Of a DNA stretch of 64,000 nt, positions 25,121 to 39,037 are shown piece by piece. The stretch is from Calliopsis andreniformis (Eukaryota > Arthropoda > Insecta > Hymenoptera > Andrenidae), in NCBI RefSeq assembly GCF_051401765.1, contig NW_027480422.1, forward strand, positions 29,716,001-29,780,000. Reading direction: 5' to 3'. The notes beneath the pieces were generated by a model. It saw only the letters and a program-made list of their open reading frames with translations. It was not told where the DNA came from and did no database searches. Position 1 is the stretch's first letter, and each line of letters starts with the position of its first letter. A program made the translations under genes and the position numbers.

Positions 25121-26778
25121 AATGACCGTTACTTTCACACTGTTTGCAAATGTACATTATATACGATGGAAAAGCTGTTGTATTTATATTGTATTTTATG
25201 CTTCTGACGTTGACTTCTTAGGCCCTAACTATTTGATCTGGTGGAGCACCGCCCTGTAGTGAAGCCTAGGTTGCCCGGAACGTAGAAATGACCATAACAT
25301 TCACACTGGTTTCAATTATTCGTTTTATGCAATGGAAAAACTGTTCTATTTATTTTGTATTTTATGCTTCGGGCGTTGACTTCTATAGCCCTAACTATTC
25401 GATCTGGTGGAGCAACGCCCTAGAGTGAAGCCTAGGTTGCCCGGAACGTAGAAATGACCATTACCTTCACACTGTTTGCGATTATTCATTTTATACGATG
25501 GTAAGACTGTTGTATTTATTTTGTATTTTATGCTTCTGGCATTGACTTCTAAGGCCCTAGCTATTCCATCTGGTGGAGCAACGCCCTACAGTGGAGCCTA
25601 GGTCGCCCGAAACGTGGAAATGACCATTACTTTCACTCTGGTTGCAATTATTCCAGCTATACGATGGACAAACTGTTGGATTTTGATTGTACTTTATACT
25701 TCTGGCGTTGACTTCTAAGGCCCTATGTATTCGAAATGGTGTAGCAATGCCTCAGAGTTAAGTCTAGGATGCCCGCAACGTAGAAATGTCTATTACTTTC
25801 ACACTGGTTGCAATTATTCGTTTTATACGACGGAAAAACTGTTGTACATATATCGTATTTTATGCTTCTGGCGTTGACTTCTTAGGCCCTAACTATTCGA
25901 TCAGGTGGAGCAACGCCCTAGGGTGATGCCTAGGTTGCGCGGAACGTAGAAATGAACGTAACTTTCACACTGGTTTCAATTATTCGTTTTATACAATGGA
26001 AAAACTGTTCTATTTATTTTGTATTTTATGCTTCGGGCGTTGACTTCTAAGGCCTTAACTATTCGATCTGGTGGAGCAACGCCCTAGAGTGAAGCCTAGG
26101 TTGCTCGGAATATAGAAATGACCATCACCTTCACACGGTTTGCGATTATTCATTTTATACGATTGTAAAACTGTTGTACATATATCGTATTTTATGCTTC
26201 TGGCGTTGACTTCTTAGGCCCTAACTATTCGATCAGGTGGAGCAACGCCCTATGGTGAAGCCTAGGTTGCCCGGAACGTAGAAATGACCATAACTTTCAT
26301 ACTGGTTGCAATTATTCGTTTTATACGATGAAAAAACTGTTGTATTTATTTTGTATTTGGTGCTTCTGGCGTTGACTTCTTAGGCCGTAACTGTTATATG
26401 TGGAGGATCAACGCCCTAGAGTGAAGCCTAGGTTGCCCGGAACGTAGAAATGACCATATCTTTCAGACTGATTGCAATTATTCCTGTTATACGATGAAAA
26501 AAATGTTGTACTTTTATTGTATGTTATGCTTTAGGCGTTGACTTCTAAGGCCCTAACTATTCGATGTGGTGGAGCAACGCCCTTGAGCGAAGCCTAGGTT
26601 GCCCGGAACGTAAAAATGACCTGTACTTTCACACTGGTTGCATTTATTCCTGTTATACGATGGAAAAACTGTTGTACTTCTGTTGTATTTTATGCTTCTG
26701 GCGTCGAATTCTAAGTCCCTAACTATTCGATCTGTTGGAGCAACGCCCTAGAGTGAAGCCTAGGTTGCCCGGAACGTA
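25121..26778. repeat. B unit 1: 10-monomer variant (1,658 bp)
   Basis: Order a b c d e b2 c/e f2 g2 h2. b2 (TGCGCGGAACG, GAACGTAAC) and the fused monomer c/e are inserted after e. f2 has GGCCGTAACTGTTATATG. The b2-to-h2 tract recurs in units 23 and 28, and its b2 and c/e monomers also in unit 19. Confidence 0.85.
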
Positions 26779-28140
26779 AATGACCGTTACTTTCACACTG
26801 TTTGCAAATGTACATTATATACGATGGAAAAGCTGTTGTATTTATATTGTATTTTATGCTTCTGGCGTTGACTTCTTAGGCCCTAACTATTTGATCTGGT
26901 GGAGCACCGCCCTGTAGTGAAGCCTAGGTTGCCCGGAACGTAGAAATGACCATAACATTCACACTGGTTTCAATTATTCGTTTTATGCAATGGAAAAACT
27001 GTTCTATTTATTTTGTATTTTATGCTTCGGGCGTTGACTTCTATAGCCCTAACTATTCGATCTGGTGGAGCAACGCCCTAGAGTGAAGCCTAGGTTGCCC
27101 GGAACGTAGAAATGACCATTACCTTCACACTGTTTGCGATTATTCATTTTATACGATGGTAAAACTGTTGTATTTATTTTGTATTTTATGCTTCTGGCAT
27201 TGACTTCTAAGGCCCTAGCTATTCCATCTGGTGGAGCAACGCCCTACAGTGGAGCCTAGGTCGCCCGAAACGTGGAAATGACCATTACTTTCACTCTGGT
27301 TGCAATTATTCCAGCTATACGATGGACAAACTGTTGGATTTTGATTGTACTTTAGACTTCTGGCGTTGACTTCTAAGGCCCTATGTATTCGAAATGGTGT
27401 AGCAATGCCTCAGAGTTAAGTCTAGGATGCCCGCAACGTAGAAATGTCTATTACTTTCACACTGGTTGCAATTATTCGTTTTATACGACGGAAAAACTGT
27501 TGTACATGTATCGTATTTTATGCTTCTGGCGTTGACTTCTTAGGCCCTAACTACACGACCAGGTGGAGCAACGCCCTAGGGTGAAGCCTATGTTGCCCGC
27601 AACGTAGAAATGTCTATTACTTTCACACTGGTTGCAATTATTCGTTTTATACGACGGAAAAACTGTTGTACATATATCGTATTTTATGCTTCTGGCGTTG
27701 ACTTCTTAGGCCCTAACTATTCGATCAGGTGGAGCAACGCCCTAGGGTGAAGCCTAGGTTGCCCGGAACGTAGAAATGACCATAACTTTCATACTGGTTG
27801 CAATTATTCGTTTTATACGATGGAAAAACTGTTGTATTTATTTTGTATTTGGTGCTTCAGGCGTTGACTTCTTAGGCCCTAGCTGTTAGATGTGGAGTAC
27901 CAACGCCCTAGAGTGAAGCCTAGGTTGCCCGGAACGTATAAATGACCATATCTTTCAGACTGGTTGCAATTATTCCTGCTATACGATGAAAAAAATGTTG
28001 TATTTTTATTGTATTTTATGCTTCAGGCGTTGACTTCTAAGGCCCTAACTATTCGATGTGGTGGAGCAACGCTCTTGAGCGAAGCCTAGGTAGCACGGAA
28101 CGCAGAAATGACCTGTACTTTCACACTGGTTGCAATTATT
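26145..28140. repeat. Block duplication 2, left copy (2.0 kb, offset 6,792)
   Basis: From the c/e fusion of unit 1 to the h monomer of unit 2. Shares GTTATATGTGGAGG, ACTTTAGACTTC, ACTACACGA and the doubled e with 32,937-34,932. Confidence 0.82.
26167..26178. other. Fusion joint c/e
   Basis: c-type left half (TTTGCGATTATTC) to e-type right half (CATATATCG) within AAAACTGTTGTA. The same joint is seen near 32,960, 47,535, 53,670 and 59,140. Confidence 0.78.
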
Positions 28141-28270
28141 CCTGTTATACGATGGAAAAACTGTTGTACTTATGTTGTATTTTATGCTTCTGGCGTCGAA
28201 TTCTAAGTCCCTAACTATTCGATCTGGTGGAGCAACGCCCTAGAGTGAAGCCTAGGTTGCCCGGAACGTA
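26779..28270. repeat. B unit 2: 9-monomer variant (1,492 bp)
   Basis: Order a b c d e e f g h. Type e is duplicated, the first copy having ACATGTATCG and ACTACACGACC. Shares private changes (ACTTTAGACTTC) with unit 8, 6,792 bp downstream. Confidence 0.86.
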
Positions 28271-29429
28271 AATGACCGTTACTTTCACACTGTTTGCAAA
28301 TGTACATTATATACGATGGAAAAGCTGTTGTATTTATATTGTATTTTATGCTTCTGGCGTTGACTTCTTAGGCCCTAACTATTTGATCTGGTGGAGCACC
28401 GCCCTGTAGTGAAGCCTAGGTTGCCCGGAACGTAGAAATGACCATAACATTCACACTGGTTTCAATTATTCGTTTTATGCAATGGAAAAACTGTTCTATT
28501 TATTTTGTATTTTATGCTTCGGGCGTTGACTTCTATAGCCCTAACTATTCGATCTGGTCGAGCAACGCCCTAGAGTGAAGCCTAGGTTGCCCGGAACGAA
28601 GAAATGACCATTACCTTCACACTGTTTGCGATTATTCATTTTATACGATGGTAAAACTGTTGTATTTATTTTGTATTTTATGCTTCTGGCATTGACTTCT
28701 AAGGCCCTAGCTATTCCATCTGGTGGAGCAACGCCCTACAGTGGAGCCTAGGTCGCCCGAAACGTGGAAATGACCATTACTTTCACTCTGGTTGCAATTA
28801 TTCCAGCTATACGATGGACAAACTGTTGGATTTTGATTGTACTTTATACTTCTGGCGTTGACTTCTAAGGCCCTATGTATTCGAAATGGTGTAGCAATGC
28901 CTCAGAGTTAAGTCTAGGATGCCCGCAACGTAGAAATGTCTATTACTTTCACACTGGTTGCAATTATTCGTTTTATAAGACGGAAAAACTGTTGTACATA
29001 TATCGTATTTTATGCTTCTGGCGTTGACTTCTTAGGCCCTAACTACTCGATCAGGTGGAGCAACGCCCTAGGGTGAAGCCTATGTTGCCCGGAATGTAGA
29101 AATGACTATAACTTTCATACTGGTTGCAATTATTCGTTTTATACGATGGAAAAACTGTTGTATTTAGATTGTTTTTATGCTTCAGGCGTTGACTTCTTAG
29201 GCCCTAACTATTCGCTCTGGTGGAGCAACGCCCTAGAGTGAAGCCTAGGTTGCCCGGAACGTAGAAATGACCATTACCTTCACACTGTTTGCGATTATTC
29301 ATTTTATACGATGGTAAAACTGTTGTACTTATGTTGTATTTTATGCTTCTGGCGTCGAATTCTAAGTCCCTAACTATTCGATCTGGTGGAGCAACGCCCT
29401 AGAGTGAAGCCTAGGTTGCCCGGAACCTA
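28271..29429. repeat. B unit 3: 7-monomer variant (1,159 bp)
   Basis: Order a b c d e f' c/h. f' carries the shared 1-bp deletion (ATTGTTTTTATG). c/h is a c-type left half joined to an h-type right half. Twin of unit 11. Confidence 0.88.
29316..29327. other. Fusion joint c/h
   Basis: c-type GGTAAAACTG to h-type CTTATGTTG within AAAACTGTTGTA. Present in every 7-mer of the a b c d e f' c/h form. Confidence 0.8.
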
Positions 29430-30588
29430 AATGACCGTTACTTTCACACTGTTTGCAAATGTACATTATATACGATGGAAAAGCTGTTGTATTTATATTG
29501 TATTTTATGCTTCTGGCGTTGACTTCTTAGGCCCTAACTATTTCATCTGGTGGAGCACCGCCCTGTAGTGAAGCCTAGGTTGCCCGGAACGTAGAAATGA
29601 CCATAACATTCACACTGGTTTCAATTATTCGTTTTATGCAATGGAAAAACTGTTCTATTTATTTTGTATTTTATGCTTCGGGCGTTGACTTCTATAGCCC
29701 TAACTATTCGATCTGGTGGAGCAACGCCCTAGAGTGAAGCCTAGGTTGCCCGGAACGTAGAAATGACCATTACCTTCACACTGTTTGCGATTATTCATTT
29801 TATACGATGGTAAAACTGTTGTATTTATTTTGTATTTTATGCTTCTGGCATTGACTTCTAAGGCCCTAGCTATTCCATCTGGTGGAGCAACGCCCTACAG
29901 TGGAGCCTAGGTCGCCCGAAACGTGGAAATGACCATTACTTTCACTCTGGTTGCAATTATTCCAGCTATACGATGGACAAACTGTTGGATTTTGATTGTA
30001 CTTTATACTTCTGGCGTTGACTTCTAAGGCCCTATGTATTCGAAATGGTGTAGCAATGCCTCAGAGTTAAGTCTAGGATGCCCGCAACGTAGAAATGTCT
30101 ATTACTTTCACACTGGTTGCAATTATTCGTTTTATACGACGGAAAAACTGTTGTACATATATCGTATTTTATGCTTCTGGCGTTGACTTCTTAGGCCCTA
30201 ACTACTCGATCAGGTGGAGCAACGCCCTAGGGTGAAGCCTATGTTGCCCGGAATGTAGAAATGACTATAACTTTCATACTGGTTGCAATTATTCGTTTTA
30301 TACGATGGAAAAACTGTTGTATTTAGATTGTTTTTATGCTTCAGGCGTTGACTTCTTAGGCCCTAACTATTCGCTCTGGTGGAGCAACGCCCTAGAGTGA
30401 AGCCTAGGTTGCCCGGAACGTAGAAATGACCATTACCTTCACACTGTTTGCGATTATTCATTTTATACGATGGTAAAACTGTTGTACTTATGTTGTATTT
30501 TATGCTTCTGGCGTCGAATTCTAAGTCCCTAACTATTCGATCTGGTGGAGCAACGCCCTAGAGTGAAGCCTAGGTTGCCCGGAACCTA
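29430..30588. repeat. B unit 4: 7-monomer variant (1,159 bp)
   Basis: Order a b c d e f' c/h, a direct tandem repeat of unit 3. The a monomer begins AACCTAAATG instead of AACGTAAATG. Twin of units 12 and 29. Confidence 0.88.
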
Positions 30589-32246
30589 AATGACCGTTAC
30601 TTTCACACTGTTTGCAAATGTACATTATATACGATGGAAAAGCTGTTGTATTTATATTGTATTTTATGCTTCTGGCGTTGACTTCTTAGGCCCTAACTAT
30701 TTGATCTGGTGGAGCACCGCCCTGTAGTGAAGCCTAGGTTGCCCGGAACGTAGAAATGACCATAACATTCACACTGGTTTCAATTATTCGTTTTATGCAA
30801 TGGAAAAACTGTTCTATTTATTTTGTATTTTATGCTTCGGGCGTTGACTTCTATAGCCCTAACTATTCGCTCTGGTGGAGCAACGCCCTAGAGTGAAGCC
30901 TAGGTTGCCCGGAACGTAGAAATGACCATTACCTTCACACTGATTGCGATTATTCATTTTATACGATGGTAAAACTGTTGTATTTATTTTGTATTTTATG
31001 CTTCTGGCATTGATTTCTATGGCCCTAGCTATTCCATCTGGTGGAGCAACGCCCTACAGTGGAGCCTAGGTCGCCCGAAACGTGGAAATGACCATTACTT
31101 TCACTCTGGTTGCAATTATTCCAGCTATACGATGGACAAACTGTTGGATTTTGATTGTACTTCATACTTCTGGCGTTGACTTCAAAGGCCCTATGTATTC
31201 GATCTGGTGTAGCAATGCCTCAGAGTTAAGTCTAGGATGCCCGCAACGTAGAAATGTCTATTACCTTCACACTGGTTGCAATTATTCGTTTTATACGATG
31301 GAAAAACTGTTGTACATATATCGTATTTTATGCTTCTGGCGTTGACTTCTTAGGCCCTAACTATTCGATCAGGTGGAACAACGCCCTAGGGTGATGCCTA
31401 GGTTGCCCGGGACGTAGAAATGACCATAACTTTCATACTGGTTGCAATCATTCGTTTTATACGATGGAAAAACTGTTGTATTTATTTTGTATTTGGTGCT
31501 TCTGGCGTTGACTTCTTAGGCCCTAGCTATTCCATCTGGTGGAGCAACGACCTAGAGTGGAGCCTAGGTCGCCCGAATCGTAGAAGTGACCATTACTTTC
31601 AGTCTGGTTGCAATTATTCCAGCTATACGATGGACAAACTGTTGGATTTTGATTGTACTTTATACTTCTGGCGTTGACTTCAAAGGCCCTATGTATTCGA
31701 TCTGGTGGAACAACGCCCTAGGCTGAAGCCTAGGTTGCCCGGGACGTAGAAATGACCATAACTTTCATACTGGTTGCAATTATTCGTTTTATACGATGGA
31801 AAAACTGTTGTATTTATTTTGTATTTGCTGCTTCTGGCGTTGACTTCTTAGGCCCTAGCTGTTAGATGTGGAGGACCAACGCCCTAGAGTGGAGCCTAGG
31901 TTGCCCGGAACGTATAAATGACCATATCTTTCAGACTGGTTGCAATTATTCCTGTTATACGATGAAAAAAATGTTGTATTTTTATTGTATTTTATGCTTC
32001 AGGCGTTGACTTCTAAGGCCCTAACTACTCGATGTGGTGGAGCAACGCTCTTGAGCGAAGCCTAGGTTGCCCGGAACGTAAAAATGACCTGTACTTTCAC
32101 ACTGGTTGCAATTATTCCTGTTATACGATGGAAAAACTGTTGTACTTATGTTGTATTTTATGCTTCTGGCGTCGAATTCTAAGTCCCTAACTATTCGATC
32201 TGGTGGAGCAACGCCCTAGAGTGAAGCCTAGGTTGCCCGGAACGTA
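30589..32246. repeat. B unit 5: 10-monomer variant (1,658 bp)
   Basis: Order a b c d e f/c d/e f g h. f/c and d/e are fused monomers (CTAGCTATTCCATC after an f start; CTTCAAAGGCCC followed by GGAACAACGCCC). Twins are units 13 and 30. Confidence 0.86.
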
Positions 32247-32576
32247 AATGACCGTTACTTTCACACTGTTTGCAAATGTACATTATATACGATGGAAAAG
32301 CTGTTGTATTTATATTGTATTTTATGCTTCTGGCGTTGACTTCTTAGGCCCTAACTATTTGATCTGGTGGAGCACCACCCTGTAGTGAAGCCTAGGTTGC
32401 CCGGAACGTAGAAAGGACCATAACTTTCACACTGGTTTCAATTATTCGTTTTATACAATGGAAAAACTGTTCTATTTATTTTGTATTTTATGCTTCGGGC
32501 GTTGACTTCTATGGCCCTAACTATTCGATCTGGTGGAGCAACGCCCTAGAGTGAAGCCTAGGTTGCCCGGAACGTA
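32247..32576. repeat. B unit 6: a-b' dimer (330 bp)
   Basis: Two monomers only. b' has GTAGAAAGGACC and CTTCTATGGCCC, and a has CACCACCCTG. The dimer repeats directly into the start of unit 7. Twins are units 14 and 18. Confidence 0.88.
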
Positions 32577-33570
32577 AATGACCGTTACTTTCACACTGTT
32601 TGCAAATGTACATTATATACGATGGAAAAGCTGTTGTATTTATATTGTATTTTATGCTTCTGGCCTTGACTTCTTAGGCCCTAACTATTTGATCTGGTGG
32701 AGCACCACCCTGTAGTGAAGCCTAGGTTGCCCGGAACGTAGAAAGGACCATAACTTTCACACTGGTTTCAATTATTCGTTTTATACAATGGAAAAACTGT
32801 TCTATTTATTTTGTATTTTATGCTTCGGGCGTTGACTTCTATGGCCCTAACTATTCGATCTGGTGGAGCAACGCCCTAGAGTGAAGCCTAGGTTGCCCGG
32901 AACGTAGAAATGACCATTACCTTCACACTGTTTGCGATTATTCATTTTATACGATTGTAAAACTGTTGTACATATATCGTATTTTATGCTTCTGGCGTTG
33001 ACTTCTTAGGCCCTAACTATTCGATCAGGTGGAGCAACGCCCTATGGTGAAGCCTAGGTTGCCCGGAACGTAGAAATGACCATAACTTTCATACTGGTTG
33101 CAATTATTCGTTTTATACGATGGAAAAACTGTTGTATTTATTTTGTATTTGGTGCTTCTGGCGTTGACTTCTTAGGCCGTAACTGTTATATGTGGAGGAT
33201 CAACGCCCTAGAGTGAAGCCTAGGTTGCCCGGAACGTAGAAATGACCATATCTTTCAGACTGATTGCAATTATTCCTGTTATACGATGAAAAAAATGTTG
33301 TACTTTTATTGTATGTTATGCTTTAGGCGTTGACTTCTAAGGCCCTAACTATTCGATGTGGTGGAGCAACGCCCTTGAGCGAAGCCTAGGTTGCCCGGAA
33401 CGTAAAAATGACCTGTACTTTCACACTGGTTGCATTTATTCCTGTTATACGATGGAAAAACTGTTGTACTTCTGTTGTATTTTATGCTTCTGGCGTCGAA
33501 TTCTAAGTCCCTAACTATTCGATCTGTTGGAGCAACGCCCTAGAGTGAAGCCTAGGTTGCCCGGAACGTA
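32577..33570. repeat. B unit 7: 6-monomer variant (994 bp)
   Basis: Order a b' c/e f2 g2 h2. At the GATTG step near 32,955 it switches from the tract shared with unit 15 to the tract shared with unit 1. Confidence 0.85.
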
Positions 33571-34932
33571 AATGACCGTTACTTTCACACTGTTTGCAAA
33601 TGTACATTATATACGATGGAAAAGCTGTTGTATTTATATTGTATTTTATGCTTCTGGCGTTGACTTCTTAGGCCCTAACTATTTGATCTGGTGGAGCACC
33701 GCCCTGTAGTGAAGCCTAGGTTGCCCGGAACGTAGAAATGACCATAACATTCACACTGGTTTCAATTATTCGTTTTATGCAATGGAAAAACTGTTCTATT
33801 TATTTTGTATTTTATGCTTCGGGCGTTGACTTCTATAGCCCTAACTATTCGATCTGGTGGAGCAACGCCCTAGAGTGAAGCCTAGGTTGCCCGGAACGTA
33901 GAAATGACCATTACCTTCACACTGTTTGCGATTATTCATTTTATACGATGGTAAAACTGTTGTATTTATTTTGTATTTTATGCTTCTGGCATTGACTTCT
34001 AAGGCCCTAGCTATTCCATCTGGTGGAGCATCGCCCTACAGTGGAGCCTAGGTCGCCCGAAACGTGGAAATGACCATTACTTTCACTCTGGTTGCAATTA
34101 TTCCAGCTATACGATGGACAAACTGTTGGATTTTGATTGTACTTTAGACTTCTGGCGTTGACTTCTAAGGCCCTATGTATTCGAAATGGTGTAGCAATGC
34201 CTCAGAGTTAAGTCTAGGATGCCCGCAACGTAGAAATGTCTATTACTTTCACACTGGTTGCAATTATTCGTTTTATACGACGGAAAAACTGTTGTACATG
34301 TATCGTATTTTATGCTTCTGGCGTTGACTTCTTAGGCCCTAACTACACGATCAGGTGGAGCAACGCCCTAGGGTGAAGCCTATGTTGCCCGCAACGTAGA
34401 AATGTCTATTACTTTCACACTGGTTGCAATTATTCGTTTTATACGACGGAAAAACTGTTGTACATATATCGTATTTTATGCTTCTGGCGTTGACTTCTTA
34501 GGCCCTAACTATTCGATCAGGTGGAGCAACGCCCTAGGGTGAAGCCTAGGTTGCCCGGAACGTAGAAATGACCATAACTTTCATACTGGTTGCAATTATT
34601 CGTTTTATACGATGGAAAAACTGTTGTATTTATTTTGTATTTGGTGCTTCAGGCGTTGACTTCTTAGGCCCTAGCTGTTAGATGTGGAGTACCAACGCCC
34701 TAGAGTGAAGCCTAGGTTGCCCGGAACGTATAAATGACCATATCTTTCAGACTGGTTGCAATTATTCCTGCTATACGATGAAAAAAATGTTGTATTTTTA
34801 TTGTATTTTATGCTTCAGGCGTTGACTTCTAAGGCCCTAACTATCCGATGTGGTGGAGCAACGCTCTTGAGCGAAGCCTAGGTAGCACGGAACGTAGAAA
34901 TGACCTGTACTTTCACACTGGTTGCAATTATT
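32937..34932. repeat. Block duplication 2, right copy (2.0 kb)
   Basis: Partner of 26,145-28,140. It abuts the right edge of block duplication 1, so two separate copy events join inside the monomer near 32,950. Private changes: GAGCATCGCC near 34,028 and CTATCCGATG near 34,842. Confidence 0.82.
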
Positions 34933-35227
34933 CGTTTTATACGATGGAAAAACTGTTGTATTTATATTGTTTTTATGCTTCAGGCGTTGACTTCTTAGGC
35001 CCTAACTATTCGCTCTGGTGGAGCAACGCCCTAGAGTGAAGCCTAGGTTGCCCGGAACGTAGAAATGACCATTACCTTCACACTGTTTGCGATTATTCAT
35101 TTTATACGATGGTAAAACTGTTGTACTTATGTTGTATTTTATGCTTCTGGCGTCGAATTCTAAGTCCCTAACTATTCGATCTGGTGGTGCAACGCCCTAG
35201 AGTGAAGCCTAGGTTGCCCGGAACGTA
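33571..35227. repeat. B unit 8: 10-monomer variant (1,657 bp)
   Basis: Order a b c d e e f g h/f' c/h. h/f' begins CCTGTACTTTCAC like h and continues as f' (ATTCGTTTTATACG, then the 1-bp deletion). The first eight monomers copy unit 2. Confidence 0.84.
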
Positions 35228-36553
35228 AATGACCGTTACTTTCACACTGTTTGCAAATGTACATTATATACGATGGAAAAGCTGTTGTATTTATATTGTA
35301 TTTTATGCTTCTGGCGTTGACTTCTTAGGCCCTAACTATTTGATCTGGTGGAGCACCGCCCTGTAGTGAAGCCTAGGTTGCCCGGAACGTAGAAATGACC
35401 ATAACATTCACACTGGTTTCAATTATTCGTTTTATGCAATGGAAAAACTGTTCTATTTATTTTGTATTTTATGCTTCGGGCGTTGACTTCTATAGCCCTA
35501 ACTATTCGATCTGGTGGAGCAACGCCCTAGAGTGAAGCCTAGGTTGCCCGGAACGTAGAAATGACCATTACCTTCACACTGTTTGCGACTATTCATTTTA
35601 TACGATGGTAAAACTGTTGTATTTATTTTGTATTTTATGCTTCTGGCATTGACTTCTAAGGCCCTAGCTATTCCATCTGGTGGACCAACGCCCTACAGTG
35701 GAGCCTAGGTCGCCCGAAACGTGGAAATGACCATTACTTTCACTCTGGTTGCAATTATTCCAGCTATACGATGGACAAACTGTTGGATTTTGATTGTACT
35801 TTATACTTCTGGCGTTGACTTCTAAGGCCCTATGTATTCGAAATGGTGTAGCAATGCCTCAGAGTTAAGTCTAGGATGCCCGCAACGTAGAAATGTCTAT
35901 TACTTTCACACTGGTTGCAATTATTCGTTTTATACGACGGAAAAACTGTTGTACATATATCGTATTTTATGCTTCTGGCGTTGACTTCTTAGGCCCTAAC
36001 TATTCGATCAGGTGGAGCAACGCCCTAGGGTGAAGCCTAGGTTGCCCGGAACGTAGAAATGACCATAACTTTCATACTGGTTGTAATTATTCGTTTTATA
36101 CGATGGAAAAACTGTTGTATTTATTTTGTATTTGGTGCTTCAGGCGTTGACTTCTTAGGCCCTAGCTGTTAGATGTGGAGTACCAACGCCCTAGAGTGAA
36201 GCCTAGGTTGCCCGGAACGTATAAATGACCATATCTTTCAGACTGGTTGCAATTATTCCTGCTATACGATGAAAAAAATGTTGTATTTTTATTGTATTTT
36301 ATGCTTCAGGCGTTGACTTCTAAGGCCCTAACTATTCGATGTGGTGGAGCAACGCTCTTGAGCGAAGCCTAGGTAGCACGGAACGTAGAAATGACCTGTA
36401 CTTTCACACTGGTTGCAATTATTCCTGTTATACGATGGAAAAACTGTTGTACTTATGTTGTATTTTATGCTTCTGGCGTCGAATTCTAAGTCCCTAACTA
36501 TTCGATCTGGTGGAGCAACGCCCTAGAGTGAAGCCTAGGTTGCCCGGAACGTA
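35228..36553. repeat. B unit 9: canonical 8-monomer HOR (1,326 bp)
   Basis: Order a b c d e f g h, the simplest complete form from which the other variants can be derived. It is repeated in tandem by unit 10. Confidence 0.9.
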
Positions 36554-37879
36554 AATGACCGTTACTTTCACACTGTTTGCAAATGTACATTATATACGAT
36601 GGAAAAGCTGTTGTATTTATATTGTATTTTATGCTTCTGGCGTTGACTTCTTAGGCCCTAACTATTTGATCTGGTGGAGCACCGCCCTGTAGTGAAGCCT
36701 AGGTTGCCCGGAACGTAGAAATGACCATAACATTCACACTGGTTTCAATTATTCGTTTTATGCAATGGAAAAACTGTTCTATTTATTTTGTATTTTATGC
36801 TTCGGGCGTTGACTTCTATAGCCCTAACTATTCGATCTGGTCGAGCAACGCCCTAGAGTGAAGCCTAGGTTGCCCGGAACGTAGAAATGACCATTACCTT
36901 CACACTGTTTGCGATTATTCATTTTATACGATGGTAAAACTGTTGTATTTATTTTGTATTTTATGCTTCTGGCATTGACTTCTAAGGCCCTAGCTATTCC
37001 ATCTGGTGGAGCAACGCCCTACAGTGGAGCCTAGGTCGCCCGAAACGTGGAAATGACCATTACTTTCACTCTGGTTGCAATTATTCCAGCTATACGATGG
37101 ACAAACTGTTGGATTTTGATTGTACTTTATACTTCTGGCGTTGACTTCTAAGGCCCTATGTATTCGAAATGGTGTAGCAATGCCTCAGAGTTAAGTCTAG
37201 GATGCCCGCAACGTAGAAATGTCTATTACTTTCACACTGGTTGCAATTATTCGTTTTATACGACGGAAAAACTGTTGTACATATATCGTATTTTATGCTT
37301 CTGGCGTTGACTTCTTAGGCCCTAACTATTCGATCAGGTGGAGCAACGCCCTAGGGTGAAGCCTAGGTTGCCCGGAACGTAGAAATGACCATAACTTTCA
37401 TACTGGTTGCAATTATTCGTTTTATACGATGGAAAAACTGTTGTATTTATTTTGTATTTGGTGCTTCAGGCGTTGACTTCTTAGGCCCTAGCTGTTAGAT
37501 GTGGAGTACCAACGCCCTAGAGTGAAGCCTAGGTTGCCCGGAACGTATAAATGACCATATCTTTCAGACTGGTTGCAATTATTCCTGCTATACGATGAAA
37601 AAAATGTTGTATTTTTATTGTATTTTATGCTTCAGGCGTTGACTTCTAAGGCCCTAACTATTCGATGTGGTGGAGCAACGCTCTTGAGCGAAGCCTAGGT
37701 AGCACGGAACGTAGAAATGACCTGTACTTTCACACTGGTTGCAATTATTCCTGTTATACGATGGAAAAACTGTTGTACTTATGTTGTATTTTATGCTTCT
37801 GGCGTCGAATTCTAAGTCCCTAACTATTCGATCTGGTGGAGCAACGCCCTAGAGTGAAGCCTAGGTTGCCCGGAACGTA
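36554..37879. repeat. B unit 10: canonical 8-monomer HOR (1,326 bp)
   Basis: Order a b c d e f g h, a direct tandem copy of unit 9 with few changes (GGTCGAGC near 36,840 is shared with units 3 and 11). Confidence 0.9.
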
Positions 37880-39037
37880 AATGACCGTTACTTTCACACT
37901 GTTTGCAAATGTACATTATATACGATGGAAAAGCTGTTGTATTTATATTGTATTTTATGCTTCTGGCGTTGACTTCTTAGGCCCTAACTATTTGATCTGG
38001 TGGAGCACCGCCCTGTAGTGAAGCCTAGGTTGCCCGGAACGTAGAAATGACCATAACATTCACACTGGTTTCAATTATTCGTTTTATGCAATGGAAAAAC
38101 TGTTCTATTTATTTTGTATTTTATGCTTCGGGCGTTGACTTCTATAGCCCTAACTATTCGATCTGGTCGAGCAACGCCCTAGAGTGAAGCCTAGGTTGCC
38201 GGAACGTAGAAATGACCATTACCTTCACACTGTTTGCGATTATTCATTTTATACGATGGTAAAACTGTTGTATTTATTTTGTATTTTATGCTTCTGGCAT
38301 TGACTTCTAAGGCCCTAGCTATTCCATCTGGTGGAGCAACGCCCTACAGTGGAGCCTAGGTCGCCCGAAACGTGGAAATGACCATTACTTTCACTCTGGT
38401 TGCAATTATTCCAGCTATACGATGGACAAACTGTTGGATTTTGATTGTACTTTATACTTCTGGCGTTGACTTCTAAGGCCCTATGTATTCGAAATGGTGT
38501 AGCAATGCCTCAGAGTTAAGTCTAGGATGCCCGCAACGTAGAAATGTCTATTACTTTCACACTGGTTGCAATTATTCGTTTTATAAGACGGAAAAACTGT
38601 TGTACATATATCGTATTTTATGCTTCTGGCGTTGACTTCTTAGGCCCTAACTACTCGATCAGGTGGAGCAACGCCCTAGGGTGAAGCCTATGTTGCCCGG
38701 AATGTAGAAATGACTATAACTTTCATACTGGTTGCAATTATTCGTTTTATACGATGGAAAAACTGTTGTATTTAGATTGTTTTTATGCTTCAGGCGTTGA
38801 CTTCTTAGGCCCTAACTATTCGCTCTGGTGGAGCAACGCCCTAGAGTGAAGCCTAGGTTGCCCGGAACGTAGAAATGACCATTACCTTCACACTGTTTGC
38901 GATTATTCATTTTATACGATGGTAAAACTGTTGTACTTATGTTGTATTTTATGCTTCTGGCGTCGAATTCTAAGTCCCTAACTATTCGATCTGGTGGAGC
39001 AACGCCCTAGAGTGAAGCCTAGGTTGCCCGGAACCTA
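37880..39037. repeat. B unit 11: 7-monomer variant (1,158 bp)
   Basis: Order a b c d e f' c/h. Copy of unit 3 at about 9,608 bp, with a private missing C in GTTGCCGGAACG near 38,200. Confidence 0.88.

Larger units (their letters stand above)
27600..32955. repeat. Block duplication 1, left copy (5.36 kb, offset 9,608)
   Basis: Covers the end of unit 2 through the c monomer of unit 7. Unit spacing 7-7-10-2 and private fused monomers match 37,209-42,563 in order. Edges were placed where diagnostic bases stop agreeing and are approximate. Confidence 0.85.
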
